From contig JACRQG010000037.1 of NCBI GenBank assembly GCA_016222805.1, positions 124,001-188,000 on the forward strand: 64,000 bases of DNA, read 5' to 3'. This stretch comes from Verrucomicrobiota bacterium (GTDB lineage: Bacteria > Verrucomicrobiota > Verrucomicrobiia > Opitutales > Opitutaceae). The position numbers and the translations under genes are program-made. The notes below the pieces were generated by a model. The model did not search any database. It worked only from the letters and a program-made list of their open reading frames with translations, and was not told where the DNA came from. The first letter of the stretch is position 1. Each line of letters begins with the position of its first letter. Below, piece by piece: positions 50,305 to 59,838 of this stretch.

Positions 50305-50938
50305 CACGCCCCGCCGCTCCCGGCCCGCGTCCCCAGTGGGCAAAAGCAACACGGTCCGGGAGCCACGGGAAGTCTCTTGATGGGTGTTTCCGAGAAGAGC
50401 ACGCCTCGCCACAAAAACCCGCCGCGAGGCACGGGAGCGTGGGTCGCAGGACCGACGCGGGGAGTCAGCGGGGGCAGAGCCAGGTGCGGGGCGAATCGTG
50501 AACCTTGAATCCACGGGGGATCCCGGACTCCCGATTCATGGCCTACTCCCGTCCGCCCCCCTCGATGAGATTCAGCGGGCCGAACGCGTCATCGAGACTC
50601 TTGAGGTCGGCGGTTGCGACGGCGACAAGATGGTTCGCCAGGCGCCGCAACCCCGCCGGACATTGATCCGTCTTCGAGGCCGAGGACTGTGGAGCTCGTG
50701 GGCATTGCAACTCGGCGAATGGATTTCGCCGGCCAGAGACCATGGTCCTTGCCGCGTAAGAACCAAGCTCACTTCCAAAGGCTATCCGAAAACACCGAAC
50801 CATCCGTGAATCCTCTTCACCTCGCGCCAGCGCTTTCGGCCACCCTGAGGAGAACGCTGATTCACTTCGAACATCACCCGCGAGAACCCGGTGCCGCGTG
50901 CTGGTTTGCGGCTCGCCTCTGGCCAACGGCGGCAGGGC
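50305..50938. other. 634-bp region without a recognisable gene
   Basis: This lies between the ends of the ceramidase-like and delta-60 genes. The only recognisable item is the palindromic repeat at 50488-50550. Short open frames on both strands show no known motif, and base composition falls towards the delta-60 gene. It may be decayed coding sequence. Confidence 0.5.
50488..50550. repeat. GGGGTCA..GTCGTG palindromic repeat, decayed full copy
   Basis: GGGGCGAATCGTGAACCTTG at the left and CCCGATTCATGGCCTACTCC at the right enclose CCACGGGGGATCCCGG. The whole aligns base by base with the cleaner copy at 63303-63366, including the CCACGGG-N-TCCCGG centre. Confidence 0.6.
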
Positions 50939-53900
50939 CTAACGCACCTCGTAGACCTCGACCAACGCTACACCGGTGGCACCATCCGCGCCGGTGACGA
51001 GCGCGGTGTAAGCGCCGGGTTTGAGACTGACGAGCGCGGCGGCGTCTCTTGATCCCGCGGCAAACGGGAATGCGCCGACCTTCGTGGCGGCAAGGGCGAT
51101 ATCAATCGCATTGGTGTTGGTGCCCCAGTCGTTGTTGGCGACAACGGTGGCGCCCGTGTTGTCGGCAACGGTAAGCACAGGATCGGCGAGAGTGCCGGTG
51201 ACGATGAATGAGGTGAGGCCGGGGCCGGCGGCCCGGATAAGCACCTGTTTCAAATCGGTGCCGCTGATGACGAAGCCAGCGATGAGCGTGTGTTCGCCGG
51301 GCGCGACATTTCCTTGCGTGGAAATGTTCACCATCCGTCGATCGGCAGGAAAGATATTGGCGTCGTAGACCTCGACGAGCGCGACCCCCCGCCTGGCCGA
51401 ACCAACGGCGCTGGATACTTGTGCCGTGTAAGCGCCCGGCGGGAGTGTCGCCAAGAGTGCCGCGTCGAGGTTCGAATCGAGCCGAAACGCTCCCACCCGC
51501 GCACTGGTTTGCTTGATGTCGAATCCGACGTCCACCGGGTCCTTGTAGGTCGGCGTGCCGCTCCAGTTGTTGTTGGATCCGACTTGGGTGACGCCGCCGC
51601 TGGTGCGGGACAGGGTAATCACCGGATCGTCGATCGGACCGGTGACGCCAAATGCCCGAAGACTGGGCCCCACCGCGCGCACCAGCACGGTCTTGGGCGT
51701 GGAACCGACAATGACAAATCCGGCAGTCAGGTTGTCGCTGTTTCCGCGCGTGGAAATGTTCAGCAACTGCGAAGAGGGCGATGGCGCGGCATCGAAGCAC
51801 AGTCGCGTAACAGAACCGGCGGGCAAATCATCGAAACGACTGAACGGGCCCGCCGCATACAACGTGCCGTCTGGCGCGAAACCAAGGGAGGTAACCGACC
51901 CGGCTGGCCCGGCGCCGACGTTGAAGGTGGCATCGACGGCTCCCGTGGAGGCAAAACGGAGAAGCAGATAGTGCGCAATACCCGGAGCCCCGGAGGTGAG
52001 TCTATCAAAAACGGAAAAGCCGGCGATGACTCGACCCTGCGCGTCAGCGGTCATCGAGGTGAAGCTCCCATTGACATCGAGTGAGAAGACAAACGACGGA
52101 TCGATTTCGCCAGTCGCGGTCAGGCGCCGAAGTTGGGTTCGCGGACGAGCGCTCGTGGTGTACTGCGACGGCATGGCGACCACCAGACCACCATCGGGCA
52201 GTGAAGCGATGGCATGCACCTCGTCGCCGCTGACGAGCTGACTCGGGACAAAGGAGGGGTCGACCGCGCCGCTCGCGGTCAATGCGGTAATGCCATGACG
52301 GCGTTCGCTTCCGACCGAGGTGAATTCGCCCACCATAACCACTCCGCCGCGAGGGCGGACAGAGAGCTGCCGCACTGTTCCATTGGTGCCGGCCGCGGCG
52401 GCAAATCCGGGATCAAGTGCGCCGCTGGTCAGAAAGGCCGCGATGTTGTTGCGCGGAACGCCGTTGACCGAGGAGAAACTGCCGCCGATCACGATTCGAC
52501 CATCAGATAGGGCCGTAGCAGAGACAACGGTGGCGCCGCCGTTCAACGTGGGGTTGAGAGTGGCGTCGAGCGAGCCTGAGTTCGAGAATCGGGCCACACT
52601 GTCGCGCGTGGCGTCCCCCACACCCACGATGTCTCCGGCGACAATCACCGACCCGTCTGGCGCGGCGATCACCCGCACGTTGAGCGGGGTCGGATCCCTT
52701 AGTTTGTCGCGCCAGAAGAGCGGCGCACTGGGAATGAAGTTCACATCGAGCGAGCCATCCGCATTTAGGCGCGCTAGTCCGTCTCGCGCGACACCGTTGA
52801 CGGCGGCGAACGTGCCAACGAGGAGGATGCGGGCGTCGGATTGAATCGCGGTGTGCAGCAGCGCCGGTGGATTGGGCTCACCCGGGTTGAAGGTGACGTC
52901 GGTGGAACCGTTGGCATTGAGCCGCAACAGGCGGGTGGATTGGCGCTGCGCGAAAAGGATGCGGCCGTCGGATTGTGCAGCGAGCGCGTACACGTCGTGC
53001 GTCGAGTTCCGTAGAACGGAGCTCGCGTCAAATGCCGGGTCGAGAGAACCGTCCGGATTGACGCGGACTAGATTGCGGCGCGCCAGCCCGTTAAAATGGG
53101 TGAATCCGCCACCGACGAGCACATGACCATCGGGCTGGAGTGCGAGAGTGTAGATGTCCCTAGTGCCGCCCATGATGCGGCCGATGATTCGGTCCAGCGA
53201 GCCGTCGCTGTTGAGCTGCAGGAGTTCCCCCGCATTGACAGCGACCACTTTGCCCGAGGGCGTGGCGAGCGCACAGGTGACAGCACCCCCGACCGCGGCC
53301 GTGAAAGTCTGGTCGACGGTGCCGCTTGGATTGAGACGCGCGAGAAAGGGACGGCGCATCTTGTCGAACGTCCTAAAGGACCCGCCGACCATGATTTTTC
53401 CGTCTGACCGAAGCGCGACCGTTGCAATCCCGAAATCGGGACCGAATCCGGGGTCAAACGTCGTGTCGATCGAGCCGTCGCGATTCAGCCGGGCGATGCG
53501 GTTAGGACGGATTAGGTTGAGGTTTCGTAACGAACCAAACACGAGGAGCTTTCCGTCCGGTTGGATTTGCGCCAGTGTGCCGTCGAATGAAGGGACGAGG
53601 GTTCGATCGAAGCTGCCGTCGGGGTTGAGCTGGGTAAGCGTATCAGCCCCCGAATCTGGGCTGATTTGCAGGATAATCTTTCCGTCAGGTGCGACGGTTG
53701 CCGTGCGAACGAGACCGGCGACAAACCCGGGGGTGTAAGTGATGTCGCGCGATCCATCGGCGTTGTAACGAACGCGCGCGCTATCGGCGAGCACCTTGCC
53801 GTCCGGTTGAAGAGCGGTAAAGGAACCAGCGGCTCGACCGTCGCTCACGACCGGAGAGAATCTGGGGTCGAGTCTTACCGAAGGGACGAGGATATTACGA

Positions 53901-54820
53901 AGGATCCTTCCGCCAAAACCAACGGCGACCGCATATTGATCGCTCGCGGTGATGGCGATCAGCAGTTCGGTCGCGCCGGTGGGATGCGGCGTCCATGCGC
54001 TCCCATCGAACGAGGTGAAAATGGAGCCGTGGGCGTCGACGCCAACGAACTGATTGTTGAAGTAACCAACGCCATGGAGGTAGTTGACAGCGGTGGAGTG
54101 CGCGGTCCAGTCGATGGCGTTGGGCGAGGTGCAGGTCGTGCCAGGGCCACCGACGGCGACGAAGAGACCGCGACCGGCGGCAATGCTCTCGAGGAAGATC
54201 GAGGTTTTCGTCGACCGTGGAATGAAGGTTGCGCCGTCGATCGTCGTCTGGATCGTGCCGCCCGCGCCGGTAATGACGAAGAGTGGCGCGGAGTAGACGA
54301 GGCCGCGGAGTTGCACGGCGCGTGCCGTCGGGTGAAAGGTCCACGCGGTCCCGTCCGGTGAGTTCCAGCTTCCGCCGCCCTCGTCGATGGCAAGGAAGAA
54401 ACCGTTGCCGTAGGCGACAGCGTTGATGCGCGTGCCGCCGGTGCGACGCGTGGTCCATGCGATGCCGTCGGGCGAAGTTAGAATCGTGCCCTGATCGCCA
54501 ACCACGACAAAGAGACCGTTGCCGTAGGCGACGCCAACGAGCCAGAGCGTGTTGCCCGAAACGCGTTTTGTCCACTGGAGGCCATCAGGCGACGTGAGAA
54601 TCATGCCGCCTTCGCCAACAGCGACGAACTGGCCGGCACCGCAGCATACACTCCAGAGGTTTTGCGTGGTGGGCGACGTGGCGGGCGTCCAACTTTCCTG
54701 CGCGTGAAGTGAGCTGCCGAAAACCAGAATGAGCGCAGTAAGATGGCACGTCAGCAATCCGGCGATTTTCGTCGGCATTGGCAGGAGTCGAGTACAACGG
54801 GTGCTGTTGGGGCGGTTCAT
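50939..54820 (-). CDS. Large exported delta-60 repeat protein with tandem C-terminal domains
   Basis: The protein has 1293 residues from ATG 54820, which is preceded by GGGAGA at good Shine-Dalgarno spacing. ATG 54778 is an alternative giving a shorter signal peptide. After the signal (LILVFGSSLHAQ) comes an N-terminal propeller (about 40-330) of short repeats such as GNGLFVVVGDQGTILTSPDG. A long run of delta-60 repeats (about 340-1030) follows, with motifs like ARLNRDGSIDTTFDPGFG and LQPDGKVLVGG. At the end are two homologous domains of about 125 residues, each starting NISTRGN or NISTQGN, containing VLVRAVGPSL or VLIRAAGPGL, and ending VALVEVYDA or VALVEVYE. Such proteins are probably surface or secreted adhesive or structural proteins. 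No enzymatic domain is seen. Confidence 0.88.
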   Translation of the reverse strand: MNRPNSTRCTRLLPMPTKIAGLLTCHLTALILVFGSSLHAQESWTPATSPTTQNLWSVCCGAGQFVAVGEGGMILTSPDGLQWTKRVSGNTLWLVGVAYGNGLFVVVGDQGTILTSPDGIAWTTRRTGGTRINAVAYGNGFFLAIDEGGGSWNSPDGTAWTFHPTARAVQLRGLVYSAPLFVITGAGGTIQTTIDGATFIPRSTKTSIFLESIAAGRGLFVAVGGPGTTCTSPNAIDWTAHSTAVNYLHGVGYFNNQFVGVDAHGSIFTSFDGSAWTPHPTGATELLIAITASDQYAVAVGFGGRILRNILVPSVRLDPRFSPVVSDGRAAGSFTALQPDGKVLADSARVRYNADGSRDITYTPGFVAGLVRTATVAPDGKIILQISPDSGADTLTQLNPDGSFDRTLVPSFDGTLAQIQPDGKLLVFGSLRNLNLIRPNRIARLNRDGSIDTTFDPGFGPDFGIATVALRSDGKIMVGGSFRTFDKMRRPFLARLNPSGTVDQTFTAAVGGAVTCALATPSGKVVAVNAGELLQLNSDGSLDRIIGRIMGGTRDIYTLALQPDGHVLVGGGFTHFNGLARRNLVRVNPDGSLDPAFDASSVLRNSTHDVYALAAQSDGRILFAQRQSTRLLRLNANGSTDVTFNPGEPNPPALLHTAIQSDARILLVGTFAAVNGVARDGLARLNADGSLDVNFIPSAPLFWRDKLRDPTPLNVRVIAAPDGSVIVAGDIVGVGDATRDSVARFSNSGSLDATLNPTLNGGATVVSATALSDGRIVIGGSFSSVNGVPRNNIAAFLTSGALDPGFAAAAGTNGTVRQLSVRPRGGVVMVGEFTSVGSERRHGITALTASGAVDPSFVPSQLVSGDEVHAIASLPDGGLVVAMPSQYTTSARPRTQLRRLTATGEIDPSFVFSLDVNGSFTSMTADAQGRVIAGFSVFDRLTSGAPGIAHYLLLRFASTGAVDATFNVGAGPAGSVTSLGFAPDGTLYAAGPFSRFDDLPAGSVTRLCFDAAPSPSSQLLNISTRGNSDNLTAGFVIVGSTPKTVLVRAVGPSLRAFGVTGPIDDPVITLSRTSGGVTQVGSNNNWSGTPTYKDPVDVGFDIKQTSARVGAFRLDSNLDAALLATLPPGAYTAQVSSAVGSARRGVALVEVYDANIFPADRRMVNISTQGNVAPGEHTLIAGFVISGTDLKQVLIRAAGPGLTSFIVTGTLADPVLTVADNTGATVVANNDWGTNTNAIDIALAATKVGAFPFAAGSRDAAALVSLKPGAYTALVTGADGATGVALVEVYEVR

Positions 54821-54943
54821 TTCTCCCACACGACCGGATCATCACAGCGTGAATAGCCCACCATCGGAAAACGAGGACCTCGACGGCGATAGTGTGCTTT
54901 AACCTCAGCCAAAAGGCGATGTTGATTTGGTGCGCGAGCCCCA

Positions 54944-55799
54944 AGGGGTCATGGTGAGCCATTGCCAGCGCCGCTCTGAACTCGCGCCTGTCGGCGCCGC
55001 CCGCACGCCGGAACCGGCGCACCCACTGCGTTACACCGCCGGGCCGGCCCAGGGCCAGACGCTCCGCGAGCCAACCGTTCGAAACGGAGGTCGTCGCCCT
55101 TAACCACGCGGCGAACCTCACCCGTTCCGGCGCGGATTTCTTCGCTGGCAGCCGGTGCAGGGCTACGCCCAGAGCCGTGGCGGCCAACCCCAACTCTTCC
55201 TCCCGCAACGCCGACCGGGCCTCACGTGGCGCGGCGCGATCCGCCCCGAGCAAGTCGAACCGGTCCTGCCCGCACCCAACTGCGCGAACTCCTCCTTCAA
55301 GTCCGCGCGAAACCCCGCCGAACCGATCGCCCATCCCCGGCTCAACCAGCCAAACTTCTCCTCGCGTCGCCGCGCGTCCTCCTCTGCCCGGACCGCCAGG
55401 TAGGCGAGTTACCGCTGCCAGCCCGCTTTCATGTCCGGCAATGCTCCGCTCTCAACCAGCGTCGTCTCCGCCACCCGCCAGGCCGGTCGCTTGCCCCCCC
55501 ACGAACAGCGGCAGGCTGCTCCCTCGGTAGGTGAGCCATTGCTCCGCCGTGACCACCTTGGCCCGCACGGGATTGAGGTGAATGGAGGGCACCACTTCCG
55601 CCAGCGAGAGCCCTGGCTCGACGTGCAGCGCCGTGCAACCCTCTTGAAACGGTCGGCCCGTCGCGTCTGGCGCCGCAGACAACGCGCGCCGATAGTTTCC
55701 TCGGTTGCTGACGTGGTGACACGCCCCCGCCCTCTCGACCGGCAGTATCGTGGCATCCCGGAAGAAGATCCCGAGTGGAGAAACGCGTCCAAAGTCCAC
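54944..55799 (-). pseudogene. Decayed REP-associated tyrosine transposase (RAYT), copy 1
   Basis: Fragments in different minus-strand frames resemble a Y1/IS200-type RAYT: CHHVSNRGNYRR near the start, IHLNPVRAKVVTAEQWLTYR from the conserved middle, then ATTSVSNGWLAERLALGRPG with VTQWVRRF, the usual C-terminal helix-turn-helix part. The HUH histidines and catalytic tyrosine region are missing, apparently by internal deletion between RGNYRR and RPFQEGC, and at least two frameshifts separate the pieces. Bases 55051-55799 form a direct repeat with 59085-59838. RAYTs mobilise REP elements, and the window's many BIME-like repeats may trace to such enzymes, but this copy cannot be active. Confidence 0.75.
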
Positions 55800-55897
55800 C
55801 CATGACCCCGTTGGCTCGCGTTGGTAAAATTAGCCCTCGCCTCCCCAGGCTAGATTTCCAAGATTTCGCCGGCAGGCGATTCCGGCCGCCTATCCCG

Positions 55898-58800
55898 ATG
55901 GAAACCCACGCTCCGAAGGCGGTGTTCATCAGCTATGCGTCCCAAGATGCGGAAGCGGCGCGACGGATGGCGGAGGCCTTGAGTGCCGGCGGCGTCGAAG
56001 TCTGGTTCGACCAGAGTGAACTGCGTGGCGGCGATGCGTGGGACCAGAAGATCCGAAAGCAGATTCAGGCATGCGCGTTGTTCGTGCCCCTGATTTCCGC
56101 GGCGACGCAGACGCGGCTCGAGGGGTACTTCCGAATCGAATGGAACCTGGCCGCGCAACGGACCCATGCGATGGCTGCAGCAAGGCCGTTCCTGCTTCCG
56201 GTCGTGATCGACGCGACCCGCGATGCCGACGCCCATGTACCCCCGGAGTTCAAGACCGTGCAGTGGACCCGGGTTCCCACTGGGGAGGCGGCAACATTGT
56301 TCGTGCAGCGGGTGCAGGCGCTGCTCGCCAGCGGGTTGGTGGCTGGCGCCCCTGATCTGTCGGCGATGCGGGGCGCGGTGGTTGAGGAAAGAGCGGGCGA
56401 CCGCCTCGGCCACTACCGACTGATCGAGAAGCTGGGCGAAGGCGGTTACGGTACGGTCTGGCTGGCTGAGCAGGAGGAACCGGTCCGCCGCCGCGTGGCG
56501 GTCAAGATCATCAAGCTGGGGATGGACACCAAGGAAGTGATCGCCCGGTTCGAGGTCGAGCGGCAGGCCCTCGCGCTGATGGATCATCCCAACATCGCCA
56601 AGGTTTTCGATGCGGGCGCTTCGGACACCGGCCGGCCGTATTTTGTGATGGAGTTGGTGCAGGGCGTACCGATCACGGCCTTCTGCGACGAACGGAAGCT
56701 CTCCACGACGGCGCGACTGGAACTACTCATCCAAGTCTGCCACGCGGTTCAACATGCGCATCAAAAGGGGATCATTCATCGCGACCTCAAGCCGTCGAAC
56801 ATCCTCGTTGCGTTGCACGATGATCTGCCGGTGCCAAAGGTGATCGACTTCGGTGTGGCGAAGGCCACCGCCGGGCGGCTGACGGATCAAACTCTCTATA
56901 CGACCGTCGAACATTTCATCGGCACGCCGGCCTACATGAGCCCGGAGCAGGCGCAGGTAAGCGTGGTCGACATCGACACGCGATCCGACATCTATTCGCT
57001 CGGGGTCCTCCTCTACGAACTGCTCACCGGGCGGACGCCGTTTGATACCGCCGAACTTCTCAAGGTCGGGCTCGACGAAATGCGCCGGCACATTCGCGAG
57101 GTGGACCCGCCACGGCCCTCGACGCGCCTGAGCACCCTTCAAGGGGATGCCCTCAGTACGACGGCGCAGCGGCGGCAGATCCCGGTGCCCAAACTGCTCA
57201 GTCTCGTACGCGGTGACCTCGACTGGATTGTGATGCGCTGCCTGGAGAAGGACCGGGCGCGGCGGTATGAGACGGCCAACGGACTGGCGGCGGACCTCAC
57301 GCGACACCTGCATCACGAGCCGGTGTCAGCTTGCCCGCCGTCACAGTGGTATCGACTGCGAAAGCTCGTCCGGCGCAACAAACTGGCCTTCGCTGCCGGT
57401 GCAGCAGTCGCTGCCGCGCTCGTGCTCGGCATGGTGGTGAGCACCTGGCAGGCGGTGCGGGCCAGCCGGGCGGAACGAACCGCCCGGACCGAGGCGAAAC
57501 GGGCCGATGACGAGGCAGCCGTATCAAAAGCGGTGAACGAGTTTCTGGTTAATGACCTCCTGAAACAGGCCGACAGCCGGGCGCAAGCGGACGCCAAGAC
57601 GGCACCCAATCCCGATCTCAAGGTGCGGGAGGCATTGGACCGCGCCGGGGAGAAGGTGGGCGAGCGATTCGAGGATCACCCACTCACCGAGGCGGCAGTG
57701 CGTGAGGCGATCGGTTCGGCCTACACCGGCGTCGGAGACTATGCCAAGGCCTCACGGCACTACGAACGTACGCTGCAACTGCGGAAACGCCTCCTCGGTG
57801 CCGAGCACCCCAGCACCGCTTCGGCCATGAACAATCTCGCGAGCGCGAATCTGTTCCAAGGCAGGTACGCGGAGGCCGCGGCGCTCCATGCCCAAACGTT
57901 GGAAATTCAGAAGCGCGTGCTCGGCCCGGAGCATCGTGACACACTTTCATCGGCGGGCAATCTGGCCAACGTGTACTACAGCCAAGGCAAGGAGGCGGAG
58001 GCTGCGGCGCTCCATACCCAAACGTTGGAAATCAAGAAGCGCGTGCTCGGCCCGGACCATCCCGACACGCTCACGTCGATGAACAATCTGGCGCTCGCGT
58101 ACTACAGCCAAGGCAAGGATGCCGAGGCGGCGGCGCTCCATGCCCAGACCTTGGAAATCAGGAAGCGGGTGCTCGGCCCGGAGCACCCCAACACGCTCGT
58201 GTCGATGACCAATCTGGGCAGCGTCTACTATCGCCAAGGCAAGGATGCCGAAGCCGCCGCACTCCATGCTGAGACGCTGGAGATCAAGAAGCGCGTGCTA
58301 GGCCCGGACCATCCCGATACCCTCTCATCGACGAGCAACCTGGCCAGCGTGTACTACAGCCAGGGCAGGTATGCCGAGGCCGCAGCGCTCCACGCCCAGA
58401 CCCTGGAGAGGAGGAGGCGCGTGCTCGGCCCGGAGCATCCCAACACGCTCGTATCGATGAGCAACCTGGCGCTCGCGTACGACAGCCAAGGCAAGGATGC
58501 CGAGGCGGCGGCGCTGCATGCCCAGACGCTGGAGACCAGGAAGCGCGTGCTCGGTCCGGAGCATCCCGACACGCTCATGTCGATGAACCATCTGGCGAAC
58601 TTCTATCAAAAGGTGAAAGATTTCCCGAAGGCCGAAACGCTCCATCGTGAGCGGCTGGAGCTTACGCTGCAGAAGGAGGGAGCCGATTCTTCGAGCGCCG
58701 CCTCCGCTCGGGCGGCGTTGGGGAGAAATCTCCTCGCTCAGCAAAAGTTTGCCGGCGCTGAGCCGTTGGTTCGCGAAGCCCTTGCGATCCGCGAAAGAAA

Positions 58801-59086
58801 ATCACCCGACAGCTGGCAGACCTTCAATGCCCGCTGCCTGCTTGGTCGGGCGTTGGTTGGTCAGAAGAATTTCGCCGCGGCCGAACCGCACCTCGTCTCC
58901 GGCTACGAGGGGATGAAACAGCGCGAGTCGACATTCCGGGCCGGCGGCAAGGTGTTCCTGAAAGAATCCCTCGAATACCTCGTCGGACTTTACACCGACT
59001 GGGGTAAACCCGACCAAGCCGCCGAGTGGCAGAGGAAACTCGACGCGTTCGACGCGGCAGAGGCAAAGCAGCAGTCTCCAAAGTAG
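55898..59086 (+). CDS. TIR-domain serine/threonine protein kinase with TPR (kinesin-light-chain-type) repeats
   Basis: The protein has 1062 residues from ATG 55898. The TIR domain is at about 8-140 (AVFISYASQDAEAARRMAEA, VEVWFDQSELRGGDAW, CALFVPLISAATQ), with Glu81 in YFRIEW at the position of the catalytic Glu of TIR NADases. The kinase domain is at about 172-480: GEGGYG near 180, Lys203, HRDLKPSN from His294, DFG 317-319, SPEQA. A membrane helix lies at about 500-520 (FAAGAAVAAALVLGMVVSTW), then a coiled coil, then seven or more 42-residue TPR units (LHAQTLEIKKRVLGPDHPDT type). The kinase part closely resembles the one at 854. The gene is bracketed by two copies of a decayed RAYT, and its stop codon shares two bases with the downstream copy. 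Its role is unknown, with signalling or defence possible (inference). Confidence 0.92.
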   Translation: METHAPKAVFISYASQDAEAARRMAEALSAGGVEVWFDQSELRGGDAWDQKIRKQIQACALFVPLISAATQTRLEGYFRIEWNLAAQRTHAMAAARPFLLPVVIDATRDADAHVPPEFKTVQWTRVPTGEAATLFVQRVQALLASGLVAGAPDLSAMRGAVVEERAGDRLGHYRLIEKLGEGGYGTVWLAEQEEPVRRRVAVKIIKLGMDTKEVIARFEVERQALALMDHPNIAKVFDAGASDTGRPYFVMELVQGVPITAFCDERKLSTTARLELLIQVCHAVQHAHQKGIIHRDLKPSNILVALHDDLPVPKVIDFGVAKATAGRLTDQTLYTTVEHFIGTPAYMSPEQAQVSVVDIDTRSDIYSLGVLLYELLTGRTPFDTAELLKVGLDEMRRHIREVDPPRPSTRLSTLQGDALSTTAQRRQIPVPKLLSLVRGDLDWIVMRCLEKDRARRYETANGLAADLTRHLHHEPVSACPPSQWYRLRKLVRRNKLAFAAGAAVAAALVLGMVVSTWQAVRASRAERTARTEAKRADDEAAVSKAVNEFLVNDLLKQADSRAQADAKTAPNPDLKVREALDRAGEKVGERFEDHPLTEAAVREAIGSAYTGVGDYAKASRHYERTLQLRKRLLGAEHPSTASAMNNLASANLFQGRYAEAAALHAQTLEIQKRVLGPEHRDTLSSAGNLANVYYSQGKEAEAAALHTQTLEIKKRVLGPDHPDTLTSMNNLALAYYSQGKDAEAAALHAQTLEIRKRVLGPEHPNTLVSMTNLGSVYYRQGKDAEAAALHAETLEIKKRVLGPDHPDTLSSTSNLASVYYSQGRYAEAAALHAQTLERRRRVLGPEHPNTLVSMSNLALAYDSQGKDAEAAALHAQTLETRKRVLGPEHPDTLMSMNHLANFYQKVKDFPKAETLHRERLELTLQKEGADSSSAASARAALGRNLLAQQKFAGAEPLVREALAIRERKSPDSWQTFNARCLLGRALVGQKNFAAAEPHLVSGYEGMKQRESTFRAGGKVFLKESLEYLVGLYTDWGKPDQAAEWQRKLDAFDAAEAKQQSPK
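57884..58639 (+). repeat. In-frame 126-bp tandem repeat coding for TPR units
   Basis: Six consecutive units of exactly 126 bp begin with the codons for LHAQTLE or a close variant and keep high nucleotide similarity, with a more diverged unit just before. The uniform length and DNA-level likeness point to recent expansion by recombination, so copy number may vary between strains. Confidence 0.8.
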
Positions 59087-59838
59087 GGCCAGACGCTCCG
59101 CGAGCCAACCGTTCGAAACGGAGGTCGTCGCCTTCAACCACGCGGCGAGCTTCGCCCTGTCCGACGCGGACCTATTCGCTGGCATCCGGTGCAGAGCGAC
59201 GCCCAGAGCCATGGCGGCCAACCTCAACTCTTCCTTCCGCAACGCCGACCGGGCCTCGCGTGGCGCGGCGCGATCCGCCCCGAGCAAGTCGAACCGGTCC
59301 TGCCCGCACCCAACTGCGCGAACTCCTCCTACAAGTCCGCGCGAAACCCCGCCGAACCGATCGCCCATCCCCGGCTCAACCAGCCAAACTTCTCCTCGCG
59401 TCGCCGCGCGTCCTCCTCTGCCCGGACCGCGAGGTAGGCGAGTTACCGCTGCCAGCCCGCTTTTATGTCCGGCAATGCTCCGCTCTCAACCAGCGTCGTC
59501 TCCGCCACCCGCGAAGCCGGTCGCCTCCCCACCACGAACAGCGGCAGGCTGCTCCCTCGGCTGGCGAGCCGTTGCTCCGCCGTGACCACCTTGGCCCGCA
59601 CGGGATTGAGGTGAATGGAGGGCACCACTTCCGCCAGCGAGAGCCCTGGCTCGACGTGCAGCGCCGTGCAACCCCCTTGAAACGGTCGGCCCGTCGCGTC
59701 TGGCGCCGCAGACAACGCGCGCCGATAGTGCCCTCGGTTGATGACGTCGTAACACGCCCCCCTCCAACTCGACCCGCAGTATCCGTGGCATCACGGAAGA
59801 AGATCCGGAATAGAGGAACGTGTCCCAAATCCACACCT
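59085..59838 (-). pseudogene. Decayed RAYT transposase, copy 2 (direct repeat of copy 1)
   Basis: This is nearly identical to 55051-55799 along its whole length, with the same frameshifts and the same internal deletion, so it was duplicated after decay. It begins with AGGGCCAGAC, whose first two bases are the end of the kinase TAG stop. The far end fades near ATCCACACC. It lacks the extra C-terminal part (VTQWVRRF) present beyond copy 1. Confidence 0.78.

Noticed and set aside
54944-55799. Active RAYT transposase
   Set aside because: The HUH histidine motif is absent and the recognisable fragments are split among frames, so the copy is dead, as is the one at 59085-59838.
57884-58639. Regular repeats that could be mistaken for a CRISPR array
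   Set aside because: Units are 126 bp, in frame and translate to TPR motifs. There are no short repeats with unique spacers and no cas genes.
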